From Clostridium aceticum (GTDB lineage Bacteria; Bacillota; Clostridia; Peptostreptococcales; Natronincolaceae), in contig NZ_CP009687.1 in NCBI RefSeq assembly GCF_001042715.1, positions 310,001 through 374,000 on the forward strand: a stretch of DNA of 64,000 bases. The letters run 5' to 3'. Below are positions 33,528 through 42,152 of the stretch, in pieces. Made by a program: the position numbers and the translations under genes. Every line of letters starts with the position of its first letter. Position 1 is the stretch's first letter. Under the pieces are notes generated by a model. It was given only the letters and a program-made list of their open reading frames with translations. It made no database searches and was not told the DNA's origin.

Positions 33528-33582
33528 AGGAATTTTATGTCTACGGTTGATATAGGATTTCTTTAAGGCTATGGGTGCCTTG
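33528..33582 (+). promoter_or_regulatory. Paired ANTAR-type hairpins P1 and P2
   Basis: P1 is a 14-pair stem (33528-33541 with 33549-33562, some G-U pairs) closed by C-G around loop TACGGTT. Two bases later P2 (AAGGC-TATGGGT-GCCTT, 33565-33581) follows. Both loops fit UANGGNU. ANTAR targets are known as two adjacent hairpins with A and G three positions apart in the loop; here each loop has that A and G plus one extra U. P2 shares bases 33573-33582 with the terminator's 5' arm, so P2 and the terminator exclude each other. Confidence 0.72.
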
Positions 33583-33640
33583 TTTGCGTATTGCTTTAGG
33601 TTTATATAATTGCTATACGTATAATGAGGTACCCTTTTTT
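33573..33640 (+). terminator. Leader terminator overlapping hairpin P2
   Basis: GGGTGCCTTGTT (33573-33584) pairs with AATGAGGTACCC (33623-33634) over 12 pairs including three G-U, followed at once by T6 and, after GTC, another T6. The left arm includes the loop and 3' side of hairpin P2. Confidence 0.7.
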
Positions 33641-33878
33641 GTCTTTTTTAAGAAAGCCCCAATAAGATACAAGGGTACAAGATAATATATAGATAGAAAA
33701 CAGTAGATAACCAGAAAAATAAAGCAAGTTTGAGAGGGGGTTTTTGAGAAATCTAAAAGTTCTTTAAAACACGATATAGAACAAGGGGGTGAGGGTGTCT
33801 GATCATAGAGGGTAATATGTTTTGTAGATGAGGAAATCGTTTCGAAATTGAATAAAATTAGAAAAGGGGAGAAATTCA

Positions 33879-34850
33879 ATGAGTAAGAAGTCGATTGCTT
33901 TATTATTAGTATTACTTATGTCAATTATGGTATTTGCTATAGGATGTAGCGGGGGAAATGTAGATGTAGATGGGGACGCTGAAGCAGGTGAAAATGCAGG
34001 GGGTACAGGTGAGCAGTTAGTAATTGGTATGGCTTTTCAAGATATGAACAATCCATACTTTATAACAATGCATGAGGCATTTGAAGAGGCGGCAAAGTCA
34101 ATAGGAGCTAGAGCTATTGTTACTGATGCACGTCATGATGTAGGTAAACAAACAAATGACATAGAAGATATGATTCAGCAGGGAATTGATATTCTGTTAT
34201 TAAACCCAGCTGATAGTGCAGGGATAGAGACAGCAGTTATTGCTGCTAAAAATGCAGGGATTATTGTTGTAGCAGTTGATGCACAAGCCAATGGACCGAT
34301 TGATTCTTTTGTAGGTTCTAGAAACTATGATGCAGGTTACTTAGCAGGTAAAAAGATGGCAGAAGACTTAGGGGGAACAGGGAAAGTAGCGATTCTTGAT
34401 GGTATTCCAGTTGTACCTATCTTAGAGAGGGTTGCTGGTTTTAAGGATGCTGTTGCTGAATACCCAGGGATTGAAATTGTAGATACCCAAAATGGTAGAC
34501 AAGAAAGAAGTGTGGCTATGGATGTTACAGAGAACATGTTGCAGGCACATGCTGACCTAGATGCCATCTTCAGCGTAAATGATGGGGGAGCATTAGGTAC
34601 TCTTGCAGCTATTGAAGCTTCTGGACGTGATGTATGGATTTATAGTGTAGATGGACATCCAGAAGTAATCGAAGCTATCTTAGAAGACGGTGTTTTCAAA
34701 GCTACTACTGCTCAATTCCCACGTGACCAAGTAAGAATTGGACTTGGAATGGCTTTAGCTAAACTATGGGGAGCTGAAGTTGTACCAGAAGTAGTACCTA
34801 TCGATGTTGAGTTACAAACCATCGAGAATGCTGGAGGATTTAGCTGGTAA
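33879..34850 (+). CDS. Sugar ABC transporter substrate-binding lipoprotein (RbsB type)
   Basis: A 323-aa lipoprotein that captures the substrate outside the membrane. The signal peptide (about 1-22) ends in the lipobox FAIGC, followed by a Gly/Asp/Glu-rich linker (24-45). From residue 46 the protein is a type I periplasmic-binding fold of the ribose/galactose class (GMAFQDMNNPYFITMHEAFEEAAK in outline, IQQGIDILLLNPAD, FVGSRNYDAGYLAGKKMAEDL). First gene of the operon behind the ANTAR leader; GGGGAGAAATTCA precedes ATG 33879. A strong hairpin follows it, as is common after abundant binding proteins. By neighbours the ligand is more likely a polyol or pentose-type compound than ribose. Confidence 0.9.
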   Translation: MSKKSIALLLVLLMSIMVFAIGCSGGNVDVDGDAEAGENAGGTGEQLVIGMAFQDMNNPYFITMHEAFEEAAKSIGARAIVTDARHDVGKQTNDIEDMIQQGIDILLLNPADSAGIETAVIAAKNAGIIVVAVDAQANGPIDSFVGSRNYDAGYLAGKKMAEDLGGTGKVAILDGIPVVPILERVAGFKDAVAEYPGIEIVDTQNGRQERSVAMDVTENMLQAHADLDAIFSVNDGGALGTLAAIEASGRDVWIYSVDGHPEVIEAILEDGVFKATTAQFPRDQVRIGLGMALAKLWGAEVVPEVVPIDVELQTIENAGGFSW

Positions 34851-34941
34851 TATATTTCTTTGACTTCAGTTTTAATATGCGGGGCCTAGTGTTTCAGGAA
34901 GCATGATTCGTATATTAAAATTTATAGACATACTTTAATAT

Positions 34942-34975
34942 ATTGAAGCGCTCCAACAAAAAGGAGCGCTTCAAT
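34942..34975 (+). other. Hairpin after binding-protein gene
   Basis: ATTGAAGCGCTCC-N8-GGAGCGCTTCAAT, a 13-pair perfect stem with no T-run. It probably protects the 3' end of the binding-protein mRNA segment and lowers expression of the genes behind. Confidence 0.7.
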
Positions 34976-35012
34976 AAACACAGTGGGGCTCATAGAAAGG
35001 AAAGTGATATAA

Positions 35013-36539
35013 GTGGATAAGATTTTAGAAATTCAAAATATAACTAGAGAATTTCCTGGAGTTCGAGCACTTAATGGTGTAAGTTTTGATATAAGACGGG
35101 GGGAAGTGCATGCCTTAGTAGGAGAAAATGGTGCTGGTAAGTCAACTTTAATGAAGATTTTATCAGGTGTTTATAGACCTACTACCGGCAGAATCTTATT
35201 CAATGGTCAAGAAGTTAATTTTACAAATCCAAAACAAGCACAACAGCTGGGAATCAGTATTATTCATCAAGAGTTTAGTTTAATTCCCTACCTAAGTGCT
35301 GTTGAAAACATTTTTTTAGGTCGAGAACTTAAAAAAAGCGGCGGACTTTTAGATAAAAAAAGAATGAAAAAAGAGGCAAGTGAGGTACTGGAAAGATTAA
35401 ATGCAGAGATTGATTTAGACAAACCAGTGGCTAGATTGAGTGTTGCTAATCAACAATTTATTGAAATTGCTAAGGCGATTGCCATAGATACAAAGATATT
35501 GATTTTTGATGAACCTACAGCCAGTTTAACGGGTAATGAAATAGATAAGTTATTTGAATTAATAGCTACGCTTAAAGAAAATGGTGTGACGATGATTTAT
35601 ATTTCCCATCATCTAGATGAGATTTTTAAAATTGCGGATCGGATGACCTGCTTAAGAGATGGTGAATGGGTTGCAACAAAGGATATAACAGAATGCACAA
35701 AGCAAGATATTGTAAAAATGATGGTAGGAAGAGAGATCATTAATAGTTTTCCACAGAAACCCTCATGGGAAAATAAAGAAGCTGATATTTTGCTGGAAGT
35801 GAAAAAGCTGAAAAACAGCATCGTTAATGATGTAAGCTTTCACCTAAAAAAGGGAGAAATTTTAGGGATTGCTGGATTGGTGGGGGCAGGAAGAACAGAA
35901 ACCATAAGAGCATTAATTGGTGCTGATGGTGTAGAAGAAAAGGAAGTTTATTTAAAAGGAAAAAAGGTAGAGATTAAGTCTCCTGCTGAAGCCTTAGATC
36001 ATGGCATTGGCTTGATTCCAGAGAGTAGAAAGACCCAAGGATTAGTTTTAGATATGTGCGTTAAAAACAATATTACACTGTCCATATTGAAAAAGATTGC
36101 AGGCAATTATGGCTTTATTAATAAAAAGAAGGAACAAAGTCTTGTTGAAGAATCCATCGAAAACCTACTGATAAAGACACCTCACATGAGGCAAAAGGTG
36201 AAGAATTTAAGTGGAGGTAATCAACAAAAAGTAGTGTTAGCAAAATGGTTAAGTACTGAATGTGAAATACTAATTTTCGACGAACCTACCCGGGGAATTG
36301 ATGTGGGAGCAAAAGAAGAAATTTATAAATTAATACGCAATCTAGCAGATAAAGGGATTTCAATTATTATGATTTCCTCTGAACTACCAGAGGTGCTTGG
36401 AATGAGCGATAGGATTGTTGTTATGTACAAAGGAAAAGTGATATCAGAAATTGACGGAACAACAGCTACTTCAGAAGAAGTGATGTATTATGCAACAGGA
36501 GGTGTTGGCAATGAGTCAAATCAATACTCAAAAAACTGA
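35013..36539 (+). CDS. Sugar ABC transporter ATPase, double-domain (RbsA/MglA type)
   Basis: A 508-aa ATP-binding subunit with two ABC domains. The first (about 5-240) is complete: Walker A GENGAGKST, Walker B ILIFDEPTAS, switch histidine in ISHHLDEIF. The second (about 260-500) has the usual weakened P-loop of the family (GLVGAGRTE), signature LSGGNQQKVVLAKWL and Walker B LIFDEPTRGID. GTG 35013 is used with an AAAGG upstream. The permease starts 29 bases before its stop. The N-terminal domain of the sensor kinase at 30769 looks like a decayed relative of the first half of such a protein. Confidence 0.95.
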   Translation: MDKILEIQNITREFPGVRALNGVSFDIRRGEVHALVGENGAGKSTLMKILSGVYRPTTGRILFNGQEVNFTNPKQAQQLGISIIHQEFSLIPYLSAVENIFLGRELKKSGGLLDKKRMKKEASEVLERLNAEIDLDKPVARLSVANQQFIEIAKAIAIDTKILIFDEPTASLTGNEIDKLFELIATLKENGVTMIYISHHLDEIFKIADRMTCLRDGEWVATKDITECTKQDIVKMMVGREIINSFPQKPSWENKEADILLEVKKLKNSIVNDVSFHLKKGEILGIAGLVGAGRTETIRALIGADGVEEKEVYLKGKKVEIKSPAEALDHGIGLIPESRKTQGLVLDMCVKNNITLSILKKIAGNYGFINKKKEQSLVEESIENLLIKTPHMRQKVKNLSGGNQQKVVLAKWLSTECEILIFDEPTRGIDVGAKEEIYKLIRNLADKGISIIMISSELPEVLGMSDRIVVMYKGKVISEIDGTTATSEEVMYYATGGVGNESNQYSKN

Positions 36540-37500
36540 AACGAAAAATAATAAGCCTTCTTCAAAGCTGAAGGAATTATTTGAAAATCAAGAAATGCTA
36601 ACTTTGGTGGGGTTCTTAGGTTTATGTATATTTATGGCTATCATCAGTGAGCAATTTTTAACCACATCTAATTTAGTAAACGTAGCAAGACAAGTATCTA
36701 TTAATGGAATTTTAGCTGTAGGAATGACCTTTGTCATTTTAACTGGCGGCATTGATCTTTCTGTTGGTTCAGTGATGGCCTTTACAGGCACCATTATGGC
36801 GGGCATGATGATTAACTCTGGCTTACCTCCTACAGTGGCAGTGATTATTGGTATTGCACTTGGTGCTTTTATTGGGTATCTAAACGGTATTTTTGTAGCC
36901 TATGCTAAGATCCCCGCCATCATTGTTACGCTGGCTATGATGGAGATTCCAAGAGGATTGGCTTTATTATATACAGGAGGATATCCCTTGTCTGGTTTAC
37001 CAAGATCCTTTGCTTTTATAGGAAGAGGATATATTTTAGGTATTCCTATGCCTGTAGTGATTATGATCATTGTTTATATTTTAGCTTATGTGATTCTAAA
37101 TCATTTACCACTGGGAAGATATATTTATGCTATCGGAGGAAATGAAGAAGCAGTTCGTTTATCAGGTGTTAAGGTAAAGAGATATAAGATTATAGCTTAC
37201 CTTATAAGCGGATTTACTGCTAGTATTAGTGGTATTATTTTAACCTCTAGGCTTATGTCTGGTCAGCCAATGGCAGGGGTGGGATTTGAATTGGATGCTA
37301 TCGCAGCGGTTGTACTGGGAGGAACAGATATTGCTGGTGGCCGTGGACATATACTAGGAACTTTATTAGGAGCCCTGTTGATGGGGGTTTTAAGTAATGG
37401 TTTAAACCTTATGGGGGTATCTCCTTATGTTCAGAGGGTTTTCAAGGGATTAATTATTCTTGTGGCAATCTATTATAGTACTAGACGAAAGTCAGACTAA
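36511..37500 (+). CDS. Sugar ABC transporter permease (RbsC type)
   Basis: A 329-aa membrane protein with eight or more segments, of the RbsC/BPD_transp_2 family. Typical pieces are VGMTFVILTGGIDLSVGSVMAFTG (outline, about residues 75-98) and the late ELDAIAAVVLGGTDIAGGRG motif. I use ATG 36511, eight bases after AGGAGG; the frame extends to 36490 without need. It overlaps the ATPase gene by 29 bases, so the two are translationally coupled. Only one permease gene is present, so a homodimeric channel is expected. Confidence 0.94.
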   Translation: MSQINTQKTETKNNKPSSKLKELFENQEMLTLVGFLGLCIFMAIISEQFLTTSNLVNVARQVSINGILAVGMTFVILTGGIDLSVGSVMAFTGTIMAGMMINSGLPPTVAVIIGIALGAFIGYLNGIFVAYAKIPAIIVTLAMMEIPRGLALLYTGGYPLSGLPRSFAFIGRGYILGIPMPVVIMIIVYILAYVILNHLPLGRYIYAIGGNEEAVRLSGVKVKRYKIIAYLISGFTASISGIILTSRLMSGQPMAGVGFELDAIAAVVLGGTDIAGGRGHILGTLLGALLMGVLSNGLNLMGVSPYVQRVFKGLIILVAIYYSTRRKSD

Positions 37501-37562
37501 AATTTCTATATAAGCAGCTAAAAGCAACTATAAATAAACTATTTATAAGGGGAGAGGATGTT

Positions 37563-38639
37563 ATGACAAATTTATCAGGTAAAATGAAGGCTGTTGTATG
37601 CTATGGTCCAGAGGACTATCGAGTAGAAGAGGTTCCCGTACCAAAGATCGGGAAGGAAGAAGTGCTAATTAAAGTTGAAGCTTGTGGCGTTTGCGGTAGT
37701 GATGTAAAGGCTTACTATGGTTCTGATATGTACTGGGCTGGGGAAGATCCTTGGCTAAAGGCTCCAGTTATACCTGGACATGAATTTTATGGTGTGGTTG
37801 TAGAGCTGGGAGAAGGTGCAGCAGAAAAATTTGAGTTAAAAGTGGGTGACAGGGTAACAGCAGATCAAATTAATCCCTGCGGCAAATGTCGTTTTTGTCA
37901 AACAGGAAAATATTGGATGTGCGAAGTACATAATATCTATGGTTTCCAAAAAGATGTTGCTGAAGGTGCAATGGCAGAATATATGAAATTCAGTAGCACA
38001 TCAAAGATTCATAAAATTACTGATGGTGTCACACCAGAGGAAGCCAGCTTAATTGAACCAATGGGCTGTGCAATTCATACAGTACAAAGAGCCAATATTG
38101 AGTTTGAAGATGTGGTGGTTATGGCTGGTGCAGGAACTTTAGGCTTATGTATGATACAGTTAATTGCCTTAAAAACTCCGAAAAAGCTGATTGTATTGGA
38201 TGTAAATGAAAAAAGGTTAGAAATGGCTAAAAAGTTTGGCGCAGATATTTGTATCAATCCTAAGGAAGAAGATGCGGTTAAAAAGGTTAAGGAACTAACT
38301 GACGGATATGGATGCGATGTATATATCGAAGCAACTGGTTCTCCTATAGGGGTAACGCAAGGGCTGGAGATGGTGAGAAAACTAGGAAGATTTATAGAGT
38401 TTAGTGTATTTGGTAAAGAGACTACCACCGACTGGAGTGTGATTGGGGATAGAAAGGAACTAGATATAAGAGGCTCTCACTTATCTCCATATACCTATCC
38501 GATTGCCATAGATTTGTTTGAGCGTAAGCTAGTGACTGCTGAGGGAATTGTTACACATAGTTACAAACTAGAAGATTTTGTAGAAGCTTTCCAAAAGGCT
38601 CAAATGCCAGATGCTATAAAGGTTTTATTAAAACCATAA
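37563..38639 (+). CDS. Zn-dependent polyol dehydrogenase (erythritol/threitol-type MDR)
   Basis: A 358-aa zinc alcohol dehydrogenase of the medium-chain family. Catalytic zinc ligands lie in ACGVCGSD and PGHEF; the structural zinc loop is NPCGKCRFCQTGKYWMC; the NAD-binding Rossmann motif is GAGTLGLCMIQL (around residue 184). The stretches MWAGEDPWLKAPVIPGHEF-like and WSVIGDRKELDIRGSH agree with dehydrogenases I recall as erythritol/L-threitol dehydrogenases, so the substrate is probably a polyol oxidised to a ketose. It follows the transporter by 62 bases (GGGGAGAGGATGTT ribosome region) and feeds the FGGY kinase. The precise polyol is not certain. Confidence 0.82.
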   Translation: MTNLSGKMKAVVCYGPEDYRVEEVPVPKIGKEEVLIKVEACGVCGSDVKAYYGSDMYWAGEDPWLKAPVIPGHEFYGVVVELGEGAAEKFELKVGDRVTADQINPCGKCRFCQTGKYWMCEVHNIYGFQKDVAEGAMAEYMKFSSTSKIHKITDGVTPEEASLIEPMGCAIHTVQRANIEFEDVVVMAGAGTLGLCMIQLIALKTPKKLIVLDVNEKRLEMAKKFGADICINPKEEDAVKKVKELTDGYGCDVYIEATGSPIGVTQGLEMVRKLGRFIEFSVFGKETTTDWSVIGDRKELDIRGSHLSPYTYPIAIDLFERKLVTAEGIVTHSYKLEDFVEAFQKAQMPDAIKVLLKP

Positions 38640-38660
38640 CGGGATAAAGGAGTTGAAAAG

Positions 38661-40199
38661 ATGGCGTATCTAATCGGAGTAGATATAGGAACTCAAGGTA
38701 CAAAGGCTGTTTTAATAAATCCATCAGGTAAGGTTTTAGCCCATAGCTACAGAGGTTATGATGTTGAAACGCCAAAGCCTTCATGGGCGCAGCAATGGCC
38801 AGAACCATGGGAGGAGGCTACTTGCGCTACCATCAAGGAAGTCGTGGAGAAATCTAAGGTTGGAGCAGAGAATATCAAAGGGGTAGCTATAAGTAGTTTA
38901 TACGGAGGATCTGGCATCCCTGTGGATCAGGACATGAAACCATTGGCTCCCTGCTTAATCTGGATGGATCGACGGGCAGAAGCGGAAGTAAAGTGGGTAG
39001 AAGAGAATATTGATCTTGATGAACTCTTTCAAGTAACTGGAAACTCTGTAAATTCTTACTTCGGCTTTACTAAAATCTTGTGGATGAAGAATAACCTAGA
39101 TATCTGGGACAAAATACAATACTTCCTGCCTCCAGCACCTTATCTAGTTTATAAGCTCACTGGAGAGGTGGCTGTAGACTATTCTTCAGCAGGAAATATT
39201 GGAGGGGTATTCAACCTAAAGGAAAGAACATGGTCTAAGGATATGATAGAAAAACTAGGTATTCCTTTAGAATTTTTTCCTCAACGTCTGGTAGAATGTA
39301 CCGAAATTGTTGGAGGAATTACAAAGGAGGCGGCTATAAAAACTGGCTTGAAGGTGGACACACCAGTAATCTGTGGTGGTGTGGATGCACCTGTGGCTAC
39401 TTTAGGTGCAGGTGCCTTCAGTGAAGGAAATCATGTGGCTATGACAGGGACCTCCATGTGCTGGGGCTTTATTACCAATAAGCCGAACCTTTCTCCAAAG
39501 CTAGTAAGTATGCCCCATACGATTGATTCAAAGGAGATTATCTATACCTTTGGAGGTGCAGCTACTGCTGGAGCTGTGGTGCGATGGTTTAGAGATATCT
39601 TCGGGGCTCAGGAAATGGCGGCAGAGGAGAGTCTAGGTATTAATGCTTATACACTGCTAGAATTAAAGGCCAAGGATGTACCTGCTGGGTCAGAAGGTTT
39701 ATTAGTACTTCCCTATTTCATGGGGGAACGAAGTCCAATATGGGATAGCAATGCCAGAGGTACGATTCTTGGATTAAGTTTATTTCATAACAAAGCCCAT
39801 CTATATAAAGCCTTTATGGAGGGTGTGGCTTATTCTTTACGGCATAACATGGAAATGGTAGCCGAAACCGATGCAGTACTAGACCGAGAAACGATTCTTG
39901 TTGGAGGAGGTTCAAAATCTACGATTTGGCCGCAAATTTATGCTGATGTTACAGGACGTCCTGTAAGAATCATAAAAAATGATGTAGAGGCTCCCTTAGG
40001 AGACGCACTATTAGCAGGATTGGCTACTGGTGTTATTAAGGACCCGGGAGTGATAACTACATGGTTGGATTTTGAAGATACCATTGAACCCAATTTGGAA
40101 AACACCAAAAAGTATGATAAGTACTATGAACAATATAAGCAGGTATATCTAAACTTAAAAGAAAATATGATGGCCCTTAATCAAATAGGGAAAGAGTAA
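38661..40199 (+). CDS. FGGY-family carbohydrate kinase
   Basis: A 512-aa sugar kinase of the FGGY family (xylulokinase, ribulokinase, glycerol kinase group). The N-domain starts LIGVDIGTQGTKAVLI with the phosphate-binding loop; the second signature is in MEGVAYSLRHNMEMV and the ATP-site GGGSKSTIWPQIYADVTGRPV. Preceded by AAAGGAGTTGAAAAG, 21 bases behind the dehydrogenase. Its substrate should be the ketose made by that enzyme. With an AraD-like enzyme next in line, L-ribulose is a reasonable candidate, but a tetrulose or another pentulose would also fit. Confidence 0.88.
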   Translation: MAYLIGVDIGTQGTKAVLINPSGKVLAHSYRGYDVETPKPSWAQQWPEPWEEATCATIKEVVEKSKVGAENIKGVAISSLYGGSGIPVDQDMKPLAPCLIWMDRRAEAEVKWVEENIDLDELFQVTGNSVNSYFGFTKILWMKNNLDIWDKIQYFLPPAPYLVYKLTGEVAVDYSSAGNIGGVFNLKERTWSKDMIEKLGIPLEFFPQRLVECTEIVGGITKEAAIKTGLKVDTPVICGGVDAPVATLGAGAFSEGNHVAMTGTSMCWGFITNKPNLSPKLVSMPHTIDSKEIIYTFGGAATAGAVVRWFRDIFGAQEMAAEESLGINAYTLLELKAKDVPAGSEGLLVLPYFMGERSPIWDSNARGTILGLSLFHNKAHLYKAFMEGVAYSLRHNMEMVAETDAVLDRETILVGGGSKSTIWPQIYADVTGRPVRIIKNDVEAPLGDALLAGLATGVIKDPGVITTWLDFEDTIEPNLENTKKYDKYYEQYKQVYLNLKENMMALNQIGKE

Positions 40200-40235
40200 A
40201 GTTTTATTTCATGCTTAGTTAAGGAGGGTCAAGGA

Positions 40236-40925
40236 TTGTTAAAAAAATTGAAGGAACAAGTATTACAAGGGAACTTAGAGCTGCCAAAACGCAACCTTGT
40301 CACCTATACTTGGGGCAATGTAAGCGGGATTGATAGGGATAAAGGACTGGTTGTTATTAAACCCAGTGGTGTGCCTTACGAAGAAATGACATTGAAGGAT
40401 CTTGTTGTGGTAGATTTGGAGGGAAATCAGGTGGAAGGAGATATGAAACCTTCCTCTGATACCCCTACCCACTTAGTACTTTACAAAGCTTTTCCTGACA
40501 TTGGGGGTGTAGTGCATACCCATTCTCATTGGAGCACAGTTTGGGCTCAGATGGGAAAAGGGGTTCCGGTCTTAGGGACGACCCATGCCGACTACTTTTA
40601 TGGTGAAATACCCTGTACAAGAAAAATGACATTACAGGAAATAGAAGGAGACTATGAAGAAGAAACAGGAAAGGTAATTATTGAAAAACTTATAGACAAA
40701 AATCCTAATTATTTTCCTGGAGTACTTGTAAAAAACCACGGTCCCTTCTCTTGGGGGAAAGATCCTCAAAAGGCAGTGGAGAATGCAGTAATTATGGAAG
40801 AAATAGCTAAGTTAGCTTATTATACATTATCTTTTTCACCAGATACTGAAGCCATCAGCGATGGTCTATTAGATAAACACTTCCTAAGAAAACATGGAAA
40901 AAATGCTTACTATGGACAGGGATGA
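40236..40925 (+). CDS. araD: L-ribulose-5-phosphate 4-epimerase (AraD-like)
   Basis: A 229-aa class II aldolase/epimerase. Zinc-binding histidines lie in VVHTHSHWS and the long AraD-specific run THADYFYGEIPCTRKMT is present, with VKNHGPFSWG and the C-terminal LLDKHFLRKHGKNAYYGQ that the E. coli enzyme also has. These favour L-ribulose-5-phosphate 4-epimerase over fuculose aldolase. The start is TTG 40236, eight bases after AAGGAGG. Reaction: L-ribulose 5-phosphate to D-xylulose 5-phosphate, entering the pentose phosphate pathway. No L-arabinose isomerase is in the operon, so the ketose is presumably supplied by the polyol dehydrogenase. Confidence 0.86.
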   Translation: MLKKLKEQVLQGNLELPKRNLVTYTWGNVSGIDRDKGLVVIKPSGVPYEEMTLKDLVVVDLEGNQVEGDMKPSSDTPTHLVLYKAFPDIGGVVHTHSHWSTVWAQMGKGVPVLGTTHADYFYGEIPCTRKMTLQEIEGDYEEETGKVIIEKLIDKNPNYFPGVLVKNHGPFSWGKDPQKAVENAVIMEEIAKLAYYTLSFSPDTEAISDGLLDKHFLRKHGKNAYYGQG

Positions 40926-40941
40926 ATTAGGAGTGAACAAT

Positions 40942-41790
40942 ATGAAGTATAAGTTAGTAGTACTTGATATGGATGGAACACTACTGGATGATCATCATCA
41001 AGTATCGGAAAAAAATAAAAGAATCATCCAGCACTTCAGTAAAGAAGGAATACAATTTATTTTGGCCAGTGGCAGACCTTATGCATCTTTATATCCTTAT
41101 GTAAAAGATTTGGGCTTACAGTTACCTGTGATTGCTGCCAACGGTGCTGTAGTAAAATGCCCTTTAACCAATAAAACTCATTACGCATCTGTTGTTCCTT
41201 TAGAATTAGCACAGGAAATTTTAAATTATGGTAAAGCCTATGGGTATTCCATTAGCTGCTATTTCGAAGACGAAGTTATTACCTTTGATGAAGAGATGGT
41301 TAAGGTACACTGGGAGCTTGAAAAGCTTAAAGCTAAAATGATGGATAAGTTTTCAGTAGAAAAGGCTCCAAACAAGATCATTTACTCTGCTGCACCTCGA
41401 AGGATTGAAGAGGCTTTTAAATTCTTGGCAAATGAATACGCTGAAAGATTATATATCACTTGCTCTGCAGATATTTATCTAGATGTAATGAACTTAGGAA
41501 CATCTAAAGGAAAGGCTTTAAGCTATATAATGCATCAAATGAATATATCTTCCAGTGAAGTAATGGTGATAGGAAATAACTTTAATGATTTAGCGATGTT
41601 TGAGGTGGCAGGCTTGGCTGTGGCGATGGACAATTCACCGGAGGAAGTAAAGCATCAAAGTGGTTTTGTTACCAAATCTAATACAGAAGACGGTGTTGCT
41701 TACGCATTAGAAAAGTTAATTACAAGCGATTCTCCCCCCTTTATAGTACCCGGTTTGTCTTTAGACAAATCGGGTATATTATTTTTATAA
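40942..41790 (+). CDS. HAD-family phosphatase, Cof type
   Basis: A 282-aa Cof/YidA-like haloacid-dehalogenase phosphatase. Motif I is VLDMDGTLLDD (nucleophile Asp, about residue 8), motif II ASGRPYAS, motif III KGKALSYIM and motif IV GNNFNDLAMFEVAG; the C2B cap lies between. ATG 40942 follows TTAGGAG, 17 bases past araD. The reading frame runs through the transcription terminator, so the last 14 or so residues (PGLSLDKSGILFL) are encoded by the hairpin; Cof proteins normally end near LEKLI, which suggests the original stop was lost. The substrate is unknown; a sugar phosphate is likely in this operon. Confidence 0.85.
   Translation: MKYKLVVLDMDGTLLDDHHQVSEKNKRIIQHFSKEGIQFILASGRPYASLYPYVKDLGLQLPVIAANGAVVKCPLTNKTHYASVVPLELAQEILNYGKAYGYSISCYFEDEVITFDEEMVKVHWELEKLKAKMMDKFSVEKAPNKIIYSAAPRRIEEAFKFLANEYAERLYITCSADIYLDVMNLGTSKGKALSYIMHQMNISSSEVMVIGNNFNDLAMFEVAGLAVAMDNSPEEVKHQSGFVTKSNTEDGVAYALEKLITSDSPPFIVPGLSLDKSGILFL
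41747..41790 (+). terminator. Terminator inside the HAD gene's 3' end
   Basis: TACCCGGTTTGTC-TTTA-GACAAATCGGGTA (one G-T pair) followed by TATTATTTTT. It ends the sugar/polyol operon. Confidence 0.8.
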
Positions 41791-41850
41791 CCAATAGGAA
41801 ATTATAAACTTTATAAATTATGGATAAGTTATAATTTCCGTTATTGGTTT

Positions 41851-42010
41851 CAACAAAGTCGTCCTTTAAATCTTCCAAAGGAAGACTTTGTTCTAAACCA
41901 TAATTTGTCATCCTGAGGGGAGCAAAGTTCCTAGTTATTCCAAGATCCTTCGCTACGCCCAGGATGACAGTTCGGCAGAAATTTAGAAATAATTGTATTA
42001 AGTTAACGCT
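41851..42010. repeat. MITE-like repeat, left end replaced
   Basis: The core and right end (TTAAGTTAACGCT, 41998-42010) match the dispersed repeat; the left end is missing beyond CTAAACCATAATTTG at 41893. Directly left is an inverted pair AACAAAGTC (41851-41859) / GACTTTGTT around a short AT spacer. The rest of the gap to the MFS gene contains no other recognisable feature. Confidence 0.65.
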
Positions 42011-42152
42011 TATGATGATCGTATAAAGAATACTGGAATAAAATAGAACAATACGTATTTATTGGCTTTTATGCTAGGAATATTTTTGGTAGAATGAGAT
42101 TAGTATACATATAAGTCTGATAAATAGAACAGATCAAAGGAGAGAAGCATAA

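Noticed and set aside
33585-33640. Second sigma-A promoter in the leader (TTGCG..TATAAT near 33583-33608)
   Set aside because: Spacing is 15-16 bp and the -35 is weak; it lies within the terminator loop. Possible but less convincing than the promoter at 33365.
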